This document shows positions 21,195 through 32,660 of a DNA stretch of 64,000 bases, one piece after another; the stretch's first letter is position 1, and the number at the start of each line of letters is the position of its first letter. The stretch is from Camelus bactrianus. Lineage: Eukaryota; Chordata; Mammalia; Artiodactyla; Camelidae. Under the pieces are notes generated by a model that searched no databases, was not told the DNA's origin, and worked only from the letters and a program-made list of their open reading frames with translations. Both the position numbers and the translations under genes were made by a program. The stretch covers positions 51,746,769 to 51,810,768 of the forward strand of contig NC_133554.1 of NCBI RefSeq assembly GCF_048773025.1. Reading direction: 5' to 3'.

Positions 21195-21772
21195 AAAATT
21201 TAGCAGCCATCCATCAATGGATGAATAGATAAACAAGATATATATATATATACACACACACATATACATATACACAATGAAAAATTATTCAGCCCTGAGA
21301 AAAAGGAAACCCTGCCATTTGCAACAATATGGGTGGACCTTGAGGGCATTGTGGAGTGAAATAAGTCATACAAAGAAAGACAAATATAAGTGTTACTGTC
21401 ACTTTTAGTAGAACTGAATAAGCTGAACTCATAAAAACAGAGAGGAGGTGACTACTAATGCCTTAGGGTGGGGGAATTTGGGAGTGTTGGCCAAAGGGAA
21501 CAAACTTGCAGTTAGAAGATGAATAAACTGTGGAGAACTAGTGCAAGGCACTGTGATTATAGTCAACAATGCTGTACTACATATTTCAAATTTGCTAAGA
21601 GACTGGCTGCTCTCACCGTAAAAAAGAAATGATAATTATGAGCCGTGATAGGGGTGTCAGGTAACGCTACGGTGGCAATCACGTTGCAATCTATGAATGT
21701 GTCACATAAACCGATTGTGCACCTGAAGCTAACACAGTGTATATGTCAATTATGTTGCAATTAAAAACACCT
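21195..21772 (+). mobile_element. LINE-1 (L1M-type), sense: ORF2 end and 3' UTR
   Basis: It starts with the ORF2-end text CCATCCATCAATGGATGAATAG and continues to GCCATTTGCAACAATATGGGTGGAC. It then runs through the L1M 3' UTR (TTATAGTCAACAATGCTGTAC) to CACCTGAAGCTAACACAGTG and TATGTTGCAATTAAAAACACC. A (TA)n(CA)n run at 21238-21275 lies where L1 often carries one. Confidence 0.8.
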
Positions 21773-22445
21773 TTATATGGAAAGTGAATGCTTTCTAGAC
21801 TCAAAAGTTCAACTTCCAGGTTTTTTTTTCTAGACCTTCTTCCAACATTCATTTTCAAAGACACAAAACAACCTGCCTATCTCTTCTTTCTAACGACACT
21901 GGCATCCTCTGAGAACAAACGTTCTTTAAATCTTCTGTTTCCCACCTTCATTTGTGTGTTCATAGGCTGACAGGCCATGTTGAGGACTAAATCACATTAA
22001 AGAAAGGGCTGACGGCAAGAGTTATTTGCATTATGTGGGCAAATAAAGATACCTGTTTTGGAGGGGGGGCTCCTTTTAATTACCTAGTTTATTTATTCAA
22101 CAAGGTAACTAGAGAGTATTTCATTTTCAAGTGTTCAGTAAATACCGGGCAACTGGTTACCCAGGGGTCAGTTACAGTCAGTGCAAAAGAGAGACTAACG
22201 CTTTTCTGCACAAGTAACATAGATGGTGACTGTAGACCTGGGTGTAAGTTTATTGACATATCTCTCTCCTAGATGTAGAAGGAACCTGAGATGTTTATAT
22301 ATATATTTCTTAACAGGTAGGCTGTACTATTTCAGCCAACCCATATTTTTCTAGCTGAAAATAATTTAATAAGTCTATTTTAGACTATATTGTTAATTTT
22401 CAGTTTTAATCAGGTGGTGGTACCTATGCCTGATCAAAGATGATT
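21773..22445. other. Unique non-coding sequence
   Basis: No repeat or gene is recognised. TA-rich patches occur near 22295. Confidence 0.4.
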
Positions 22446-22607
22446 AGCAATAATTTAATCTTTTTTTTTTTTTTTGGTGGGGGAGGTAATTAGGTTTATT
22501 TATTTATTCTTAGAGGAGGTACTGGGGATTGAACCTGGGACCTCAGGCATGCTAAACATGCACTCTGCCCATGTGAGCTATACCCTCCCCCCAGCAATAA
22601 TTTGATC
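22446..22607 (-). mobile_element. Camelid tRNA-derived SINE (vic-1-like), antisense, with TSD
   Basis: Poly(T) at 22461-22475, the characteristic GGAGGTAATTAGGTTTATTT linker, B-box complement GGGGATTGAACCTGGGACC, and the tRNA-Ala-like head complement ending GAGCTATACCCTCCCC near 22592. Target-site duplications AGCAATAATTTAATC (22446-22460) and AGCAATAATTTGATC (22593-22607) differ at one base, fixing the ends precisely. Confidence 0.95.
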
Positions 22608-22671
22608 TTAAATGCAGTTATCATAGAGTTTGTGATTTCCCACACCTCAGGTCCAATTATAAACTCTAGCT

Positions 22672-22802
22672 AGTTCCACTATTTCTTTTTTTTTTTTTTT
22701 TTTGGAGGAGGGGAGGTAATTAGGGGATTGAACCCAGGCCCTCCAGCATGCTAAGCATGCTACCACTTGAGCTGTACCCTCCCCTCAAGTTCCACCATTG
22801 CT
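22672..22802 (-). mobile_element. Camelid tRNA-derived SINE (vic-1-like), antisense, internally deleted
   Basis: Same family and orientation as its neighbour 65 bp upstream. About 31 bp between GAGGTAATTAGG and GGATTGAACCC is missing, a junction that could be explained by GG microhomology. Target-site duplications AGTTCCACTATTTCT (22672-22686) and AGTTCCACCATTGCT (22788-22802) differ at two bases. The separate TSDs show an independent insertion, not a duplication of the first SINE. Confidence 0.9.
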
Positions 22803-23164
22803 TAAATGATCTTAAGAGTCAAACATCAAAAATCATATGTACATGAACAGCGAAAACCCCAATAATAACTATTTATGAGTTGCAGATACTACTTACTGTC
22901 TGGTGAAGACTTACATTAATATACTGAAGGAGGGTTGCTTTATCCCTAATGTATAGATAAGAATCTCATAGTATATAGAAGTTACATTGCCTCCCAATAT
23001 AAACTATAGAGCTGAGATTTCAATATATGTCACTCTGATATCAAGTCCCAAAGACTGAGCAACTACACAACACTGCAAATTCACATCCCAGTTTCCACAC
23101 TAAGCACTGGCTGTGGCCAGGGAAGAAGAATTCGGCTCCCAATCTTATAGCAGATTTCTTTGAT
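22803..23164. other. Unique non-coding sequence
   Basis: AT-rich, nothing recognised. Confidence 0.4.
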
Positions 23165-24062
23165 ATTCTGAAAAACAAAATTATGATCTCATTTTAACTA
23201 ACGAATCCAAGGAGTTAAAAGACAATTCCCAGAATCGGGGAAAATATTTGCAAATCATATCTCAAATAAGGTAGTTAGTTATATCTGGAATATGTAAGGA
23301 ATTCTTACAACCCAGTAATAAAAATTGTACAATTTTAAAATAAGTATCTGAATAGACATGTCTCCAAAAACATACAAAAAGTCCACTATGCATGTAAAAA
23401 GATGCTCAACATTATTACAGGTAAAAGATCTGGACAGACATTTCTCCAGAGAAGACGTATGAATGGACAATAATCACATGAAAAGATTCTCAACACCATT
23501 AACTCTTAGTAAAATGCAAATCAAAACCACAATTATATATCACAATTAAATTACATTTTATGCACATCAGGATGGCTATAATGAAGACAACAGAAGAACA
23601 AGTGTTTGTGATAGTGTGGAGAAATCAGAATGCTTATTACATACTTCTAGACAGAACATAAAACGGCAAAGCCACTTTGTAAAGCTGTTTGACAGCTCCT
23701 CAAAAATTTAAACACGGAGCTACCATATGACCCAGCAATTCCATTCCTTGGTATAAACCCCAGAGAAATGAATATGTATGCCCACATAAAAACCTGTACA
23801 CAGAATTCTATAGCAGCTCTATTTACAACAGCCAGAAAGTGGAAACAACTTAAATGTCTGTCAACTGATAAGTGGATAAATAAAAGTAATACACTGATGC
23901 CTTGGAATATTATTTGGCAAAGTAAAAGAATGAAGAATGCATATGTACTACAATGTAGACGAATCTCGAACATCCTCATGCTACATGAAACAAGCCAGTC
24001 GCAAAAGACCACACATCGTATGATTCCATTTATTTTTAAAACAAAAGCAAAGATAATCTTCA
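23165..24062 (+). mobile_element. LINE-1 (L1M-type), sense: ORF2 3' part
   Basis: ORF2 C-terminal landmarks appear in order: GAATAGACATGTCTCCAAA, AAAATGCAAATCAAAACCAC, CATCAGGATGGCTATAATG, TGACCCAGCAATTCCATTCC, and TATAGCAGCTCTATTTACAACAG. One ORF2 segment is present twice: 23345-23420 and 23425-23500 both carry the 'gacatttctccaaa ... gatgctcaacatcatta' text in diverged form. That indicates an internal duplication or two joined copies. Confidence 0.8.
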
Positions 24063-24540
24063 GTTTGACCTATGCTGGAGATATACAATCTGATGTTTAA
24101 ATGCACAGTATTTCACTGTATGCATCTAGGAGCAACAGAATTAAAGACACGCTAAATTCTATTGCCACAATCTCAGTGGCTACACTAGAGAGTTCTTTTA
24201 TAGCAAAAATATTCACTCATGGAAGAGACAAAATTAGGGTTAATCTATTTTCCTAGGTGGTAAAATTAAAGCCTGCAGTTCGTATTTTGTAGATGTATTT
24301 CATATTTGTATTTTGTAGTATGCTTAACCAATCTTTAAACATTCTCTGAGCATCTGGTATGAAACAGAAATATATCTCTTTCTTGAAACCCACAAAAATC
24401 CTACTGCCTCTGGGAAGGGTTCATAGAAGTTACCAGTGTGAGTGATAAAAGTGCTTTTTAGCTTGGGTTGTAAATTCCTCCCAGACCTTATTCCTATATG
24501 ACTACACAAACCAGCCATAACATAATTCACTTAACAGTTT
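24063..24540. other. Unique non-coding sequence
   Basis: A GTATTTTGTAGATGTATTTCATATTTGTATTTTGTAG local near-repeat lies at 24282-24318. Otherwise nothing is recognised. Confidence 0.4.
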
Positions 24541-25565
24541 ATTTCATCCACCAACATTTGGAAACTACTATGAGTCACTGTCTGACCTTGGGACTACAGA
24601 TAAAATATTTGATTGACACAGAGCTAAATGAGTGAACAGTGAGGTAGGGCAACGAGACAAGACTGAAAATTACTCTGGGATGTGTACGTGCTGTGAGAGG
24701 AGAGGTGTAAGGGGTTCTAGGACCGCACAGAAAGGAGGATAAACCAGTCAGTGATGCTCAGGGAAAGCTTCCAGTAGCCTTTAAATCCTTACCTTAAGGA
24801 ACAGTTAGGCTCTGAGCAGGATGATGAGGGGAGTAAGGCAGAGAAAGGGCATTCCTGACAGTAGATTACAAGGTGCAAAGACCAGATGATGGGAGAACAC
24901 GCATCTGCAGGTGGTCAGACATGTGAGATCTTTAGGGCACGTAGTGGGCAGGGCTGCTGTGAGCCGGAGCAGAAGACTGAGGACTCTGATGGATTTTATT
25001 CCAAGGTGTTGTGCATTTAGGTCCAAGGCACCTGTTAATTTGGAAATCAGCTACAGTGATGGAAGGTAGAGGAGAGGGACATAAGTGCAAAGCCAGGCAG
25101 AAGGTCAAGTCTGTTGACTGATTCGAGATGCTTAACCTGAACTGAAGCAGAAACACTTGAGGCACAGTGTACAGCGACAGGTAGACTTCATAGACATGAT
25201 CAGCCTAGGGGTAATTTGGATAAGGGGATGGGTAAATGGAAGATTTAGGGTGACCCTTGGATTTCTAGTTTGTGCAGCTGAAAACAGGATAGTATATTGA
25301 GAATGTTAGATTGAAGAAGCAGTGCCTGTTTGGTATGTGAAACATGCAGAGATGCGCTTTGAATGTGTTAATTTGTCGTGTCCATTAAATGTGAAGAAGG
25401 TTGTTGAACACAGAACTCTGTAAGGCAGGGTACTCAGCTGCTCTCAAGAGAACAGAGAAGAGTGGTTATCATTTAACAGATGAGTGGGGAAGAGTTGTTC
25501 ACGGAAAAGATTAAGAATAATCAGACACGTTTTGAAATGACCGTAAGCGAGCATCGGATAATTCA
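24541..25565 (-). mobile_element. LINE L2, long antisense fragment
   Basis: It starts with the complement of the L2 3' end (TTCATCCACCAACATTTGG). The body follows with GGAAAGCTTCCAGTAGCC, AAAGGGCATTCCTGACAG, GGTGCAAAGACCAG, GACCCTTGGATTTCTAG and GAACACAGAACTCTGTAAGG, in L2 order. A young L1 is inserted at its right side. A possible L2 continuation (GTTTTGCTGCGGAAGATGAG) appears beyond it at about 26215-26330. Confidence 0.65.
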
Positions 25566-25576
25566 AGGAATGATGA

Positions 25577-25982
25577 TTTTTTTTTATTGATTTATAATCA
25601 TTTTACAATGTTGTGTCAAATTCCAGTGTTCAGCACAATTTTTCAGTCATACATGGACATATACACACTCATTGTCACATTTTTTTCTCTGTGAGCTACC
25701 ATAACATTTTATGTATATTTCCCTGTGCTATACAGTATAATCTTGTTTATCTATGCTACAATTTTGAAATCCCAGTCTATCCCTTCCCACCCTCCGCCCC
25801 CCTGGCAACCACAAGTCTGTATTCTCTAGGAGTCTATTTCTGTCCTGTATTTACGCTTTGTTTTTGTTTGTTTGTTTTTTATTCTGTTTTTTTAGATTCC
25901 ACACATGAGCGATCTCATGTGGTAATCTTTGTCTTTCTGGCTTACTTCACTTAGAATGACATTCTCCAGGAGCATCCATGTT
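25577..25982 (-). mobile_element. L1 3' end, cetartiodactyl-type, antisense, 5'-truncated
   Basis: Poly(T) at 25577-25585 is followed by the young L1 3' UTR (CATTTTACAATGTTGTGTCA, TTTCCCTGTGCTATACAG, CCCTGGCAACCACAAGTC) and the complement of the ORF2 end (TTCCACACATGAGCGATCTC, GCTTACTTCACTTAGAATG). It ends at AGCATCCATGTT. The target-site duplication is not clear beyond a GATGA match. It is nested in older L2 sequence. Confidence 0.85.
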
Positions 25983-26067
25983 GATGACGTTCTTAAGAAG
26001 GGAGGAGTCCAGAGTGTCAACTCATGTAGGTAAGTCACAGTATAATAGAATCGAAAAATGTCTGTTC

Positions 26068-26200
26068 GATTTTTTTTTTTTTTTTGACAAAAAGCACACT
26101 CTGGAACTGGGGGAGAGCCACTCCGTGGAGGTTCCACAACCAGGCTGGATGGCTGGGTGCAGGGGGAGCAGACTCGCAGAAGAATCAACGCAGAGCGTGA
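26068..26200 (-). other. Poly(T)-headed GC-rich segment, possible retrocopy tail
   Basis: A run of 16 T at about 26070-26085 is followed by GC-rich text (CACTCTGGAACTGGGGGAG, GAGGTTCCACAACCAGGC) unlike the surrounding L2-derived sequence. On the minus strand this reads as a GC-rich RNA 3' end with a poly(A) tail. No AATAAA signal and no convincing target-site duplication were found, and the source transcript is not recognised. Confidence 0.3.
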
Positions 26201-26555
26201 GTAAGCATCATTTAGAAAGTTTTGCTGCGGAAGATGAGCGAGAAATACGGTAGTCGGGGGCGGGAAGTTGTGAACACAATTTCTCTCATTTTTAAAAAGG
26301 ATTTTCGTGGGATATTTCTATTGTTTTTATGTTTAGATGAAGGAAATGGTCTGGGGAGGTGAGTGGGGGCTGTTGTTCCAAGACTAAGAGGAAATGCCAG
26401 AGAGACGTCTGAGATGAGGAACGTCACCACGCACGGCAAGAAGAATTAAATCTGGGCAGAAGAGGAACAATTTCTCTTTCTTAGAGAAGGAGTTGAGATG
26501 GAAAAACAGGTAACTGAATGAAACTGTTCCTTATTTCCCTGGGAAATCCCGACCA
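26201..26555. other. Mixed unique and possible L2-derived sequence
   Basis: About 26215-26330 resembles antisense L2 and may continue the copy at 24.5-25.6 kb. The remainder is unrecognised. Confidence 0.35.
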
Positions 26556-26937
26556 CTTAAGGAGCAGTTTCACTGACCGATAATTGATGACGCCATGTTG
26601 CAGTGTCTCCATCTGGCAGGAAGAGCCTGTGATTTAAGACAGAGAATCTGTCTCCCCATCTGCTTTGGGACCATTAGTTGGGGGGAAAAAATCGGCTTGG
26701 TGAGCCGGAGAGGTGCAGGGGACAAAGGAACTCGCCCTGGGTCCGTTCGCACTGCATTTTCATTCCCTACGGAGAAGAGCAGGTGTTCGCTTTTTCATCG
26801 CGAAAGCACCACGCTTCCTCCCCAGCTTCATCTGAAACAGGCGGCTTCCAGGGCGGCCACCCACAGCTCGGAGCGCCCCCACCGAGAGGGAAAATAAATG
26901 CCAAGCCCCCGTGCACCAAGCAAAGAGGAGCAGCTGG
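26556..26937 (+). other. CpG-bearing unique block ending in AATAAA and poly(A)
   Basis: The left part (CGATAATTGATGACGCCATG at 26578, then CAGTGTCTCCATCTGG) has the texture of a conserved regulatory element. The right part is GC-rich with several CpGs, contains AATAAA at 26893-26898, and is followed 39 nt later by 23 A (26938-26960). This could be an old conserved element with a poly(A) expansion, or the 3' end of a retrocopy. No target-site duplication or known protein was seen, and the 100- and 133-codon open frames are unrecognised. Confidence 0.35.
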
Positions 26938-26960
26938 AAAAAAAAAAAAAAAAAAAAAAA
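26938..26960. repeat. Poly(A) tract, 23 nt
   Basis: Pure A run immediately after CAGCTGG and 39 nt beyond an AATAAA. Confidence 0.85.
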
Positions 26961-27590
26961 GCCATCTCTCCAGCCAGTCCCACTGGGCGGGGTTAGTGGC
27001 GAAGCTTAAGTTTACCAATTTTACTATTATTTGTTTAACCATGACTAGTTTGAGAGTAGGCAACCTAACAACTAGTTAGTGACAGTCCCTTTCGCTAAGT
27101 CCAGAAAGACCAGAAAGTTCTTAGGAAACCATAACATTGATATTACCACATGAATGTATATGGTGTATTATGATACACAGTATGAATGATATTATAACAT
27201 TCATATAATATCATATTAATATGATAGTGGGACTGGAATAGAACCCAGGTTATGGAACAGTCAAAAATTATCAGTACTCAGTGGTGACCAGAGGCTTTTC
27301 TCACAGGGAACTAGGTGGTTCTGAGAGTCCCTGAAGGGAGGGGGAAAAAAATCTAGGTTATAATATCCGCTGCTGACTTTGCCAAATACAGCTCTTTGTG
27401 ACTTTTGGAAAATTATTTAACATTTATATATAACAATTTTTCTAACCCTAAAATGCTGGGCCTAAAAGCATATTCTTTGTGGGGCTAAATAAATACATAT
27501 ATACATAGATTGCCTAAGCTTATATCTTCTATTTAATATTATTTTTATTATTACACACTTTTATACTATGTTTATTTATTGTCATGTTTT
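26961..27590. other. AT-rich sequence with palindromes, possible MIR remnant
   Basis: It contains a perfect 18-bp palindrome, TATCATATTAATATGATA, at 27209-27226. A weak sense MIR core (CTTTGTGACTTTTGGAAAATTATTTAAC) lies near 27392. Nothing else is recognised. Confidence 0.4.
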
Positions 27591-28070
27591 ACTCCATCAG
27601 GATCCTGCCAGGAAACAGAATTCACAGAGGGTTCAGACAGAGATACGTTAAAGCGAGAGCTACTTATGGAAATAAAGGCGGGGTAAGGACATGTAAGGAG
27701 ACAGCGAAGCGTGAAGGGGCTTAGCACCTGTGGGACGCCGTCACCATCCCAAGGGCCACAAAGAGGAAACAGTGTTTATCAGAGGTAGGTAAGTAAGGCC
27801 GGAACTACTGGGACCATGGAAAAGGGGACACCCTAGTGGGGTCACCAGTCATGAAGGCACGTGGTCCCTGCCAGAGACTGGACGTCTACGCAGGACGGAA
27901 AGAGAAAACGCAGTTCCTGATCTTCCGTTCCACCCCGAGTCCCTTTTGGATGCCTGCCATTGGCTGAACGCAACAGATTCCAATCCACAAAGGGAATGCT
28001 GGTACCTTCTGCAAAGGTCCAAGTCCCAGGGCACAGAGGAGAACAGAAGGGAGCTGGATCAGAATGACAC
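27591..28070. mobile_element. Ancient interspersed repeat, family unassigned (LTR-like)
   Basis: Words such as CCAGGAAACAGAATTCACAG, GCCATTGGCTGAACGCAACA and GGGCACAGAGGAGAACAG match text I recall from a common eutherian interspersed repeat, but I cannot name the family with confidence. If it is an LTR it is an old, inactive fossil about 480 bp long. Confidence 0.4.
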
Positions 28071-30300
28071 TACAGATAGTTTCTAGAAAATAGTAAAAGC
28101 TTAACAGCATTACCTAAAATTATTGTAACATCAAGCAGGTTATATTAATAAATATGATGGTGATGACAATGACCATGTATTACAGAAAATCCCAAAGGAG
28201 GAAAGTTTAAGATATGCATATATTTATGTTTTAAGATATTTATATGTTTAGGTATGTGGCTGGCATTTATCTTCAAGGATCATAGAGGACTGATGGAAAA
28301 GACAGACATTAAATAGTTGCAATATAAAGTAATATATTCTGTTTGGAGAGGTTTGTATCCAGCTCTTAGGATAGTCAAAAAGTAATTAATTAATCATCAA
28401 TAATTAATTTATTAAGAAGAATTGGAGAAGTTTTTACGTAAGGTAGCTTACTTACCGTATTAGCCTGAGATCAACATTCCAATCTATTGATTTAATAACT
28501 AAAGAACTGTATGACTTGGAACTGGGTTGTTTTCAACAAAAATTCTAACACAACGCATATTACTAAAGTAATGGAAATAATAAAATGAAAAGAATACTGA
28601 ACAAACAGTAAGAAAAACTTCTCTATTTATTGAATCAAGTCTTACCTTTTTTATGTTTAACTTAAAAATCAGAAGCGCTATCTAAATTATTGTTTTTTAT
28701 TGTCTTTGGCTGTCTCATTGATCATCAATAGACAAAATGGGTTTCTTCACCCCTGCTTAAGCTAGAAGGATTACAAAAGAAAAATCACAGATAACTATTC
28801 AAAAAATGTTTAGTGTGTAACTTTTATACTTATTAGTAGACACATTTTTCACTGACGTTTAAAAACATGCTTGAACTTATATTTAAAGATGCCTGTAATT
28901 AAATGATAGTGACTGAAGATGAACAGAGGTCAATTCATACAATTTCTTCCTTTTATTGATAGAGAAAAAGAGACACAAGGAAGCTGAGTACCCAGTGTCC
29001 CATTAATATTTAGAGGCGTATCTTGAAGCCAGGTTTCATAATTCTTACGTCAGTAGTGGAATACAGAAAGAATAGATTTCCTTTGGTACATTTCCGATTT
29101 TCTTATCCATTAATTCTCAGCGTTTTCATGTTGGAAAGCACTGGTGTATCCCTTTAGTTCCTGGAAGTTTGAGTGCATCTCCATGGTCTATTAACCCCAT
29201 CCCTCCCCTGGATATTCTGGATCTCTTTACTCTGCCTCTTCAAGGCTGTACTTCCCCTGGTTTGCATTGGAGAAAGCAGGGTGCAGGAGGCACTAAAGCC
29301 ACTGACTCGTGTCCCCGTCTCCCTGGTTTGGCAGCTTTGCCGAAACCAGCTCTGCTACAAGAGGTGTTTCTGGGATGTGAGAGGTCTACAGAGCTTATGC
29401 GAACTTTCAGGCTAATTTTTGGAGGAGAAGAAGTCAATGTGATACTAAAGGTAAAACATTTGTTTGGTCGAGCTGGAAAAGGAGGCACCAGGAGTCTTAG
29501 TATATTAGTTCACTCTTTGGGGAAGTTGTGGAGAATACAGAGAAGGTTTGGGATTTGAGTTCAATTTTCAGATTCTGATAAATTCTGCGTCAGGAGCTCA
29601 AAAGGAGCCAAGATGACAGAGGCCAAAATCTTGCATCCTGGTTTTTATACCCTGCTGCACATCCAGTATTAACAATGTTCCTTGTTGTCATATTATCCTT
29701 GTTTCCTATATGAGTAACAATTAAGTCGTCTACATCAATTGCCTTCACTTGAAAAATAATTGAATAAATGGTCACAGTTAACCTTTAGTTTGTCATGAAG
29801 TTACAACCCACTCTGAGCAATACATACATTTTGAAAGATAAATCACAGATAAACAGAACAACCTACTTAAAAAGATATTCCAGTAATGTACTTTTAATAC
29901 AACCAGGTCCCTTTTAAGGTGAAATATATTTCAATTTATAAAATGATTTACATACAATCTTTATAAAGTCAGAGTCCCTATTTTGTCTCCAGTCTGTCTC
30001 AATTCCCCCAACTCCCCCCCAAAAAACCCCAAAAACAATGTGATATTTAAATACAATGTATTATGATACATTTAATATATATGTACACATGTATGTATTT
30101 TTATTATAATAAATGTAATGTACTCTCTGAATTGTAGTATGTTCATGAGAAAATCTTCAAAATAAAACAAATCAGTCCAGAAATGAAATTAGAATGGGAA
30201 TTGGCTATAGATACTGAATCTTGGTTTAACCATCTGTTAAGACACAATTAATAAACGTATGACTTCAGCTAGCGCTTAGATGCCCTGGCTCTGGTCCCAA
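28071..30300. other. AT-rich, mostly unrecognised sequence
   Basis: Over 2.2 kb with no confident element. A weak antisense MIR may lie at 28955-29050 (AAAGAGACACAAGGAAGCTG). A 129-codon plus-strand open frame at 29169-29558 has no recognisable product. TAAT-rich words cluster at 28380-28415. Confidence 0.4.
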
Positions 30301-31228
30301 GCTTTATCCTCTCTGCTAACACGGCTGACTGAAAGCCCCCATAGGAACCCAAATTCAAAATGTCTAAAATTCAACCCTTGTGATTCCCTTGCCTCTTCAA
30401 ATCCAATTCTTTAATTCCTGATCTTGAGGAAATGGCCTTACTATACAACAGACCTCTTAAGCCAGAAATCCGAGACAATTTCCTCTTCATTATCACCATT
30501 TCACGTACCATCAGGCCCTAAGATGTGGCTTCTGCTTCTAAATGGCTCTTGTATCTAGTTCCTTCTCTGCACCAATGTCTTATTTCAGGTCTTCATTATT
30601 TCTTTCCCAGAATAATCCAGTGGTCTCCTGTCTCTAATTTAAATCTGATGAAGGTGTCCCTCCGTACTACTGTTATAAGGTGTAAATTTGATTTTGTTAT
30701 TTTTCTCCCTTGCAATCTTTCGGTTGTTCCTGAGACTTGGTAGAGCTGAAACCCGTAGGCAGAAACACACGTCTGTATGGCCATCATTTGATATCTGTGT
30801 ACCACCATGACCTCGTCTCTTCCTCTTAGCCTATAAAACATTCAATATTCTAGCCATGCTGAATTAACTGACGTTTCTTGAATGTAGCATACTCTAAGGG
30901 GCCTCTCAGCCTCTGGTGCCTGCTACATTCTCTGCCGGTTTCATGTTTCCAAGTTCACTGGATTCAAATGCAGAAGCATCTTCTCCTGAATGCCTTCCTC
31001 GGACTCCCATGCTGAATCCAGTTTCCCTTTTCTGCTTTCTCGTACTACTTTTTGCATCGTTGTCACGTGTAACACTGCATTTAATTATCGAATCAGTCAT
31101 TTGCCTTTTCCACAACTATGTGAAATCCTCCACATGCCTAGCCTCCATCCTTCACGTCCGCATCTTGAACACTTAGCAGAGCGTCTGACGTCAAGCAGAC
31201 GTTCTGTACATACTTATTGACTAAACCA
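30301..31228 (+). mobile_element. LINE L2 (or related CR1-type), sense, to the 3' end
   Basis: A C/T-rich sense strand with L2-like progression (AATTCTTTAATTCCTGATC, CTTCTCCTGAATGCCTTCC, CCATGCTGAATCC). It ends in the diverged L2 terminus CTTGAACACTTAGCAGAGCG through TACATACTTATTGACTAAAC. Confidence 0.55.
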
Positions 31229-32090
31229 GACCACTCTAATCCCAGATAAGATGCACACATGTGTTACGATTACAGACTATATTGAGGTTCAAGTCAGCAG
31301 CTGGAGAAAATAAGTCAATTTCACTAACAAGGTCTTATTTATTATTATGCTGCCAGGGTTAATTTTATATGTTTGCTTACATCCAAGTTACTGCGCTTAG
31401 GGTAAAATGGTGACCTGCCGTTTGGATTCCGCGTATTTTGCCTTTCACAGCAGGGAACTGTGCTAAGTCAGCACTTTCCTGTCCTGAACTACCTTCAAGG
31501 CACAAGGCCTTACTTAAAATAATAAATGATCATCCTTCAAGAGTCAATTAGAATCAGAATCATAACAATTTCTTTCTGGAAGGGACAGTCTTAAGAGACA
31601 TGTATTTCAACTGCAGTTGAACTGACTCATGAATTTGATAATTGTTCTTCCTGCTGTGAATGTTAGCTTGTCTTCTGCTTTGCACCCAACATACAGAGTC
31701 CTTTGCAACTGCAGAATCTGTGGAAATCACCAGAATTGTTACATACAAACGTAGCCTGATTTAGTGACTGTTTCAGTCATTCAGAAACAGTCTGGAAACG
31801 ATAAAACGTAGCCAGATGAAAATTTCAAGGGTGGAAGTGATGTTATTGTTTTTCCCTCAAACATACTGTTTTTAGCTGAGAGCAAAAGTAAACTTTCAGT
31901 GGTCCCTGCAGGGATATCTGACATGAAGTGTTCCTTAAACTGAAGATGAATCTCCGCAAGTGTAAAAAGGTTAGTGGGGCTCTCCGTGGTACAGAAACTT
32001 CTTTACAGACATTTATGCAATGCCTTTGATGCCCCAGTTGCTTGGTCCTGGGAAATGTCTCCCCTTTAAAAAAGCTTGCTAGATGATGGT
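31229..32090. other. Unique non-coding sequence
   Basis: Repeat-free and AT-rich. Nothing recognised, though 31300-31500 has the even texture of possibly conserved DNA. Confidence 0.4.
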
Positions 32091-32165
32091 GAGATTTTAT
32101 ATATGTGTATATAAATATATGTGTACGTGTATTTATTATGTATGTATATGCGTGTGTGTGTGTGA
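32091..32165. repeat. (TATG/TG)n low-complexity tract
   Basis: ATATATGTGTATATAAATAT followed by further TATG and GTGTGTGTGTG units. Confidence 0.75.
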
Positions 32166-32169
32166 TGCT

Positions 32170-32660
32170 AAGTTTGATAAATTACAGACAGCGTCTGGTG
32201 GAAGCGCAGATGAGTGACAGTAAGCTCCAAGGTCAGAAAATACTCTCTGAAGATGCTGGTGGACAATCACAACTTTAATGGAGACGTTAAGAAACGGGAG
32301 GTGGATAGGTTTGCTATATTACAGAGAATCGGAAGCAGAAGGCATGCGTGGCATGGCGTGAAGGGTGGAGCAGAACAGCACACATATCTGGGCAATCTAC
32401 AAGTGCTCTGCAATTACTCAAAGAGAAATGCCGGCTGGGGAGAAGCCGGGTAAGGATGGCAAAGAGAGAAGAGGCTGGTCCCAGAGCATCTTGGGTCTTT
32501 TCCTTCATGGTAATAGGCTGCCCTTGGAGGGTTTTCAAGCAGGAGCAAAGTACGGCCGGAGTTTCGTTTGAGGAGAACACTCTAACAGCGACGTGGAAGA
32601 TGGCTTGGATGGAGGAAGCTGGAAAACAAGTTAGAGACGGCGGCACTACTCAAAGCGACT
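32170..32660 (-). mobile_element. LINE L2-like, antisense fragment
   Basis: L2-complement words appear in order: GGAGACGTTAAGAAACGGG, CAGCACACATATCTGGG, GGAGGGTTTTCAAGCAGGAG, and GATGGCTTGGATGGAGGAAG. The match is diverged. Confidence 0.5.

Noticed and set aside
24805-25165. Minus-strand open frames of 73-77 codons
   Set aside because: They are frames within L2; these are fragments of an old LINE, not host genes.
29169-29558. 129-codon plus-strand open frame
   Set aside because: No recognisable product, overlapping open frames in other phases and strands, and no transcript signals.
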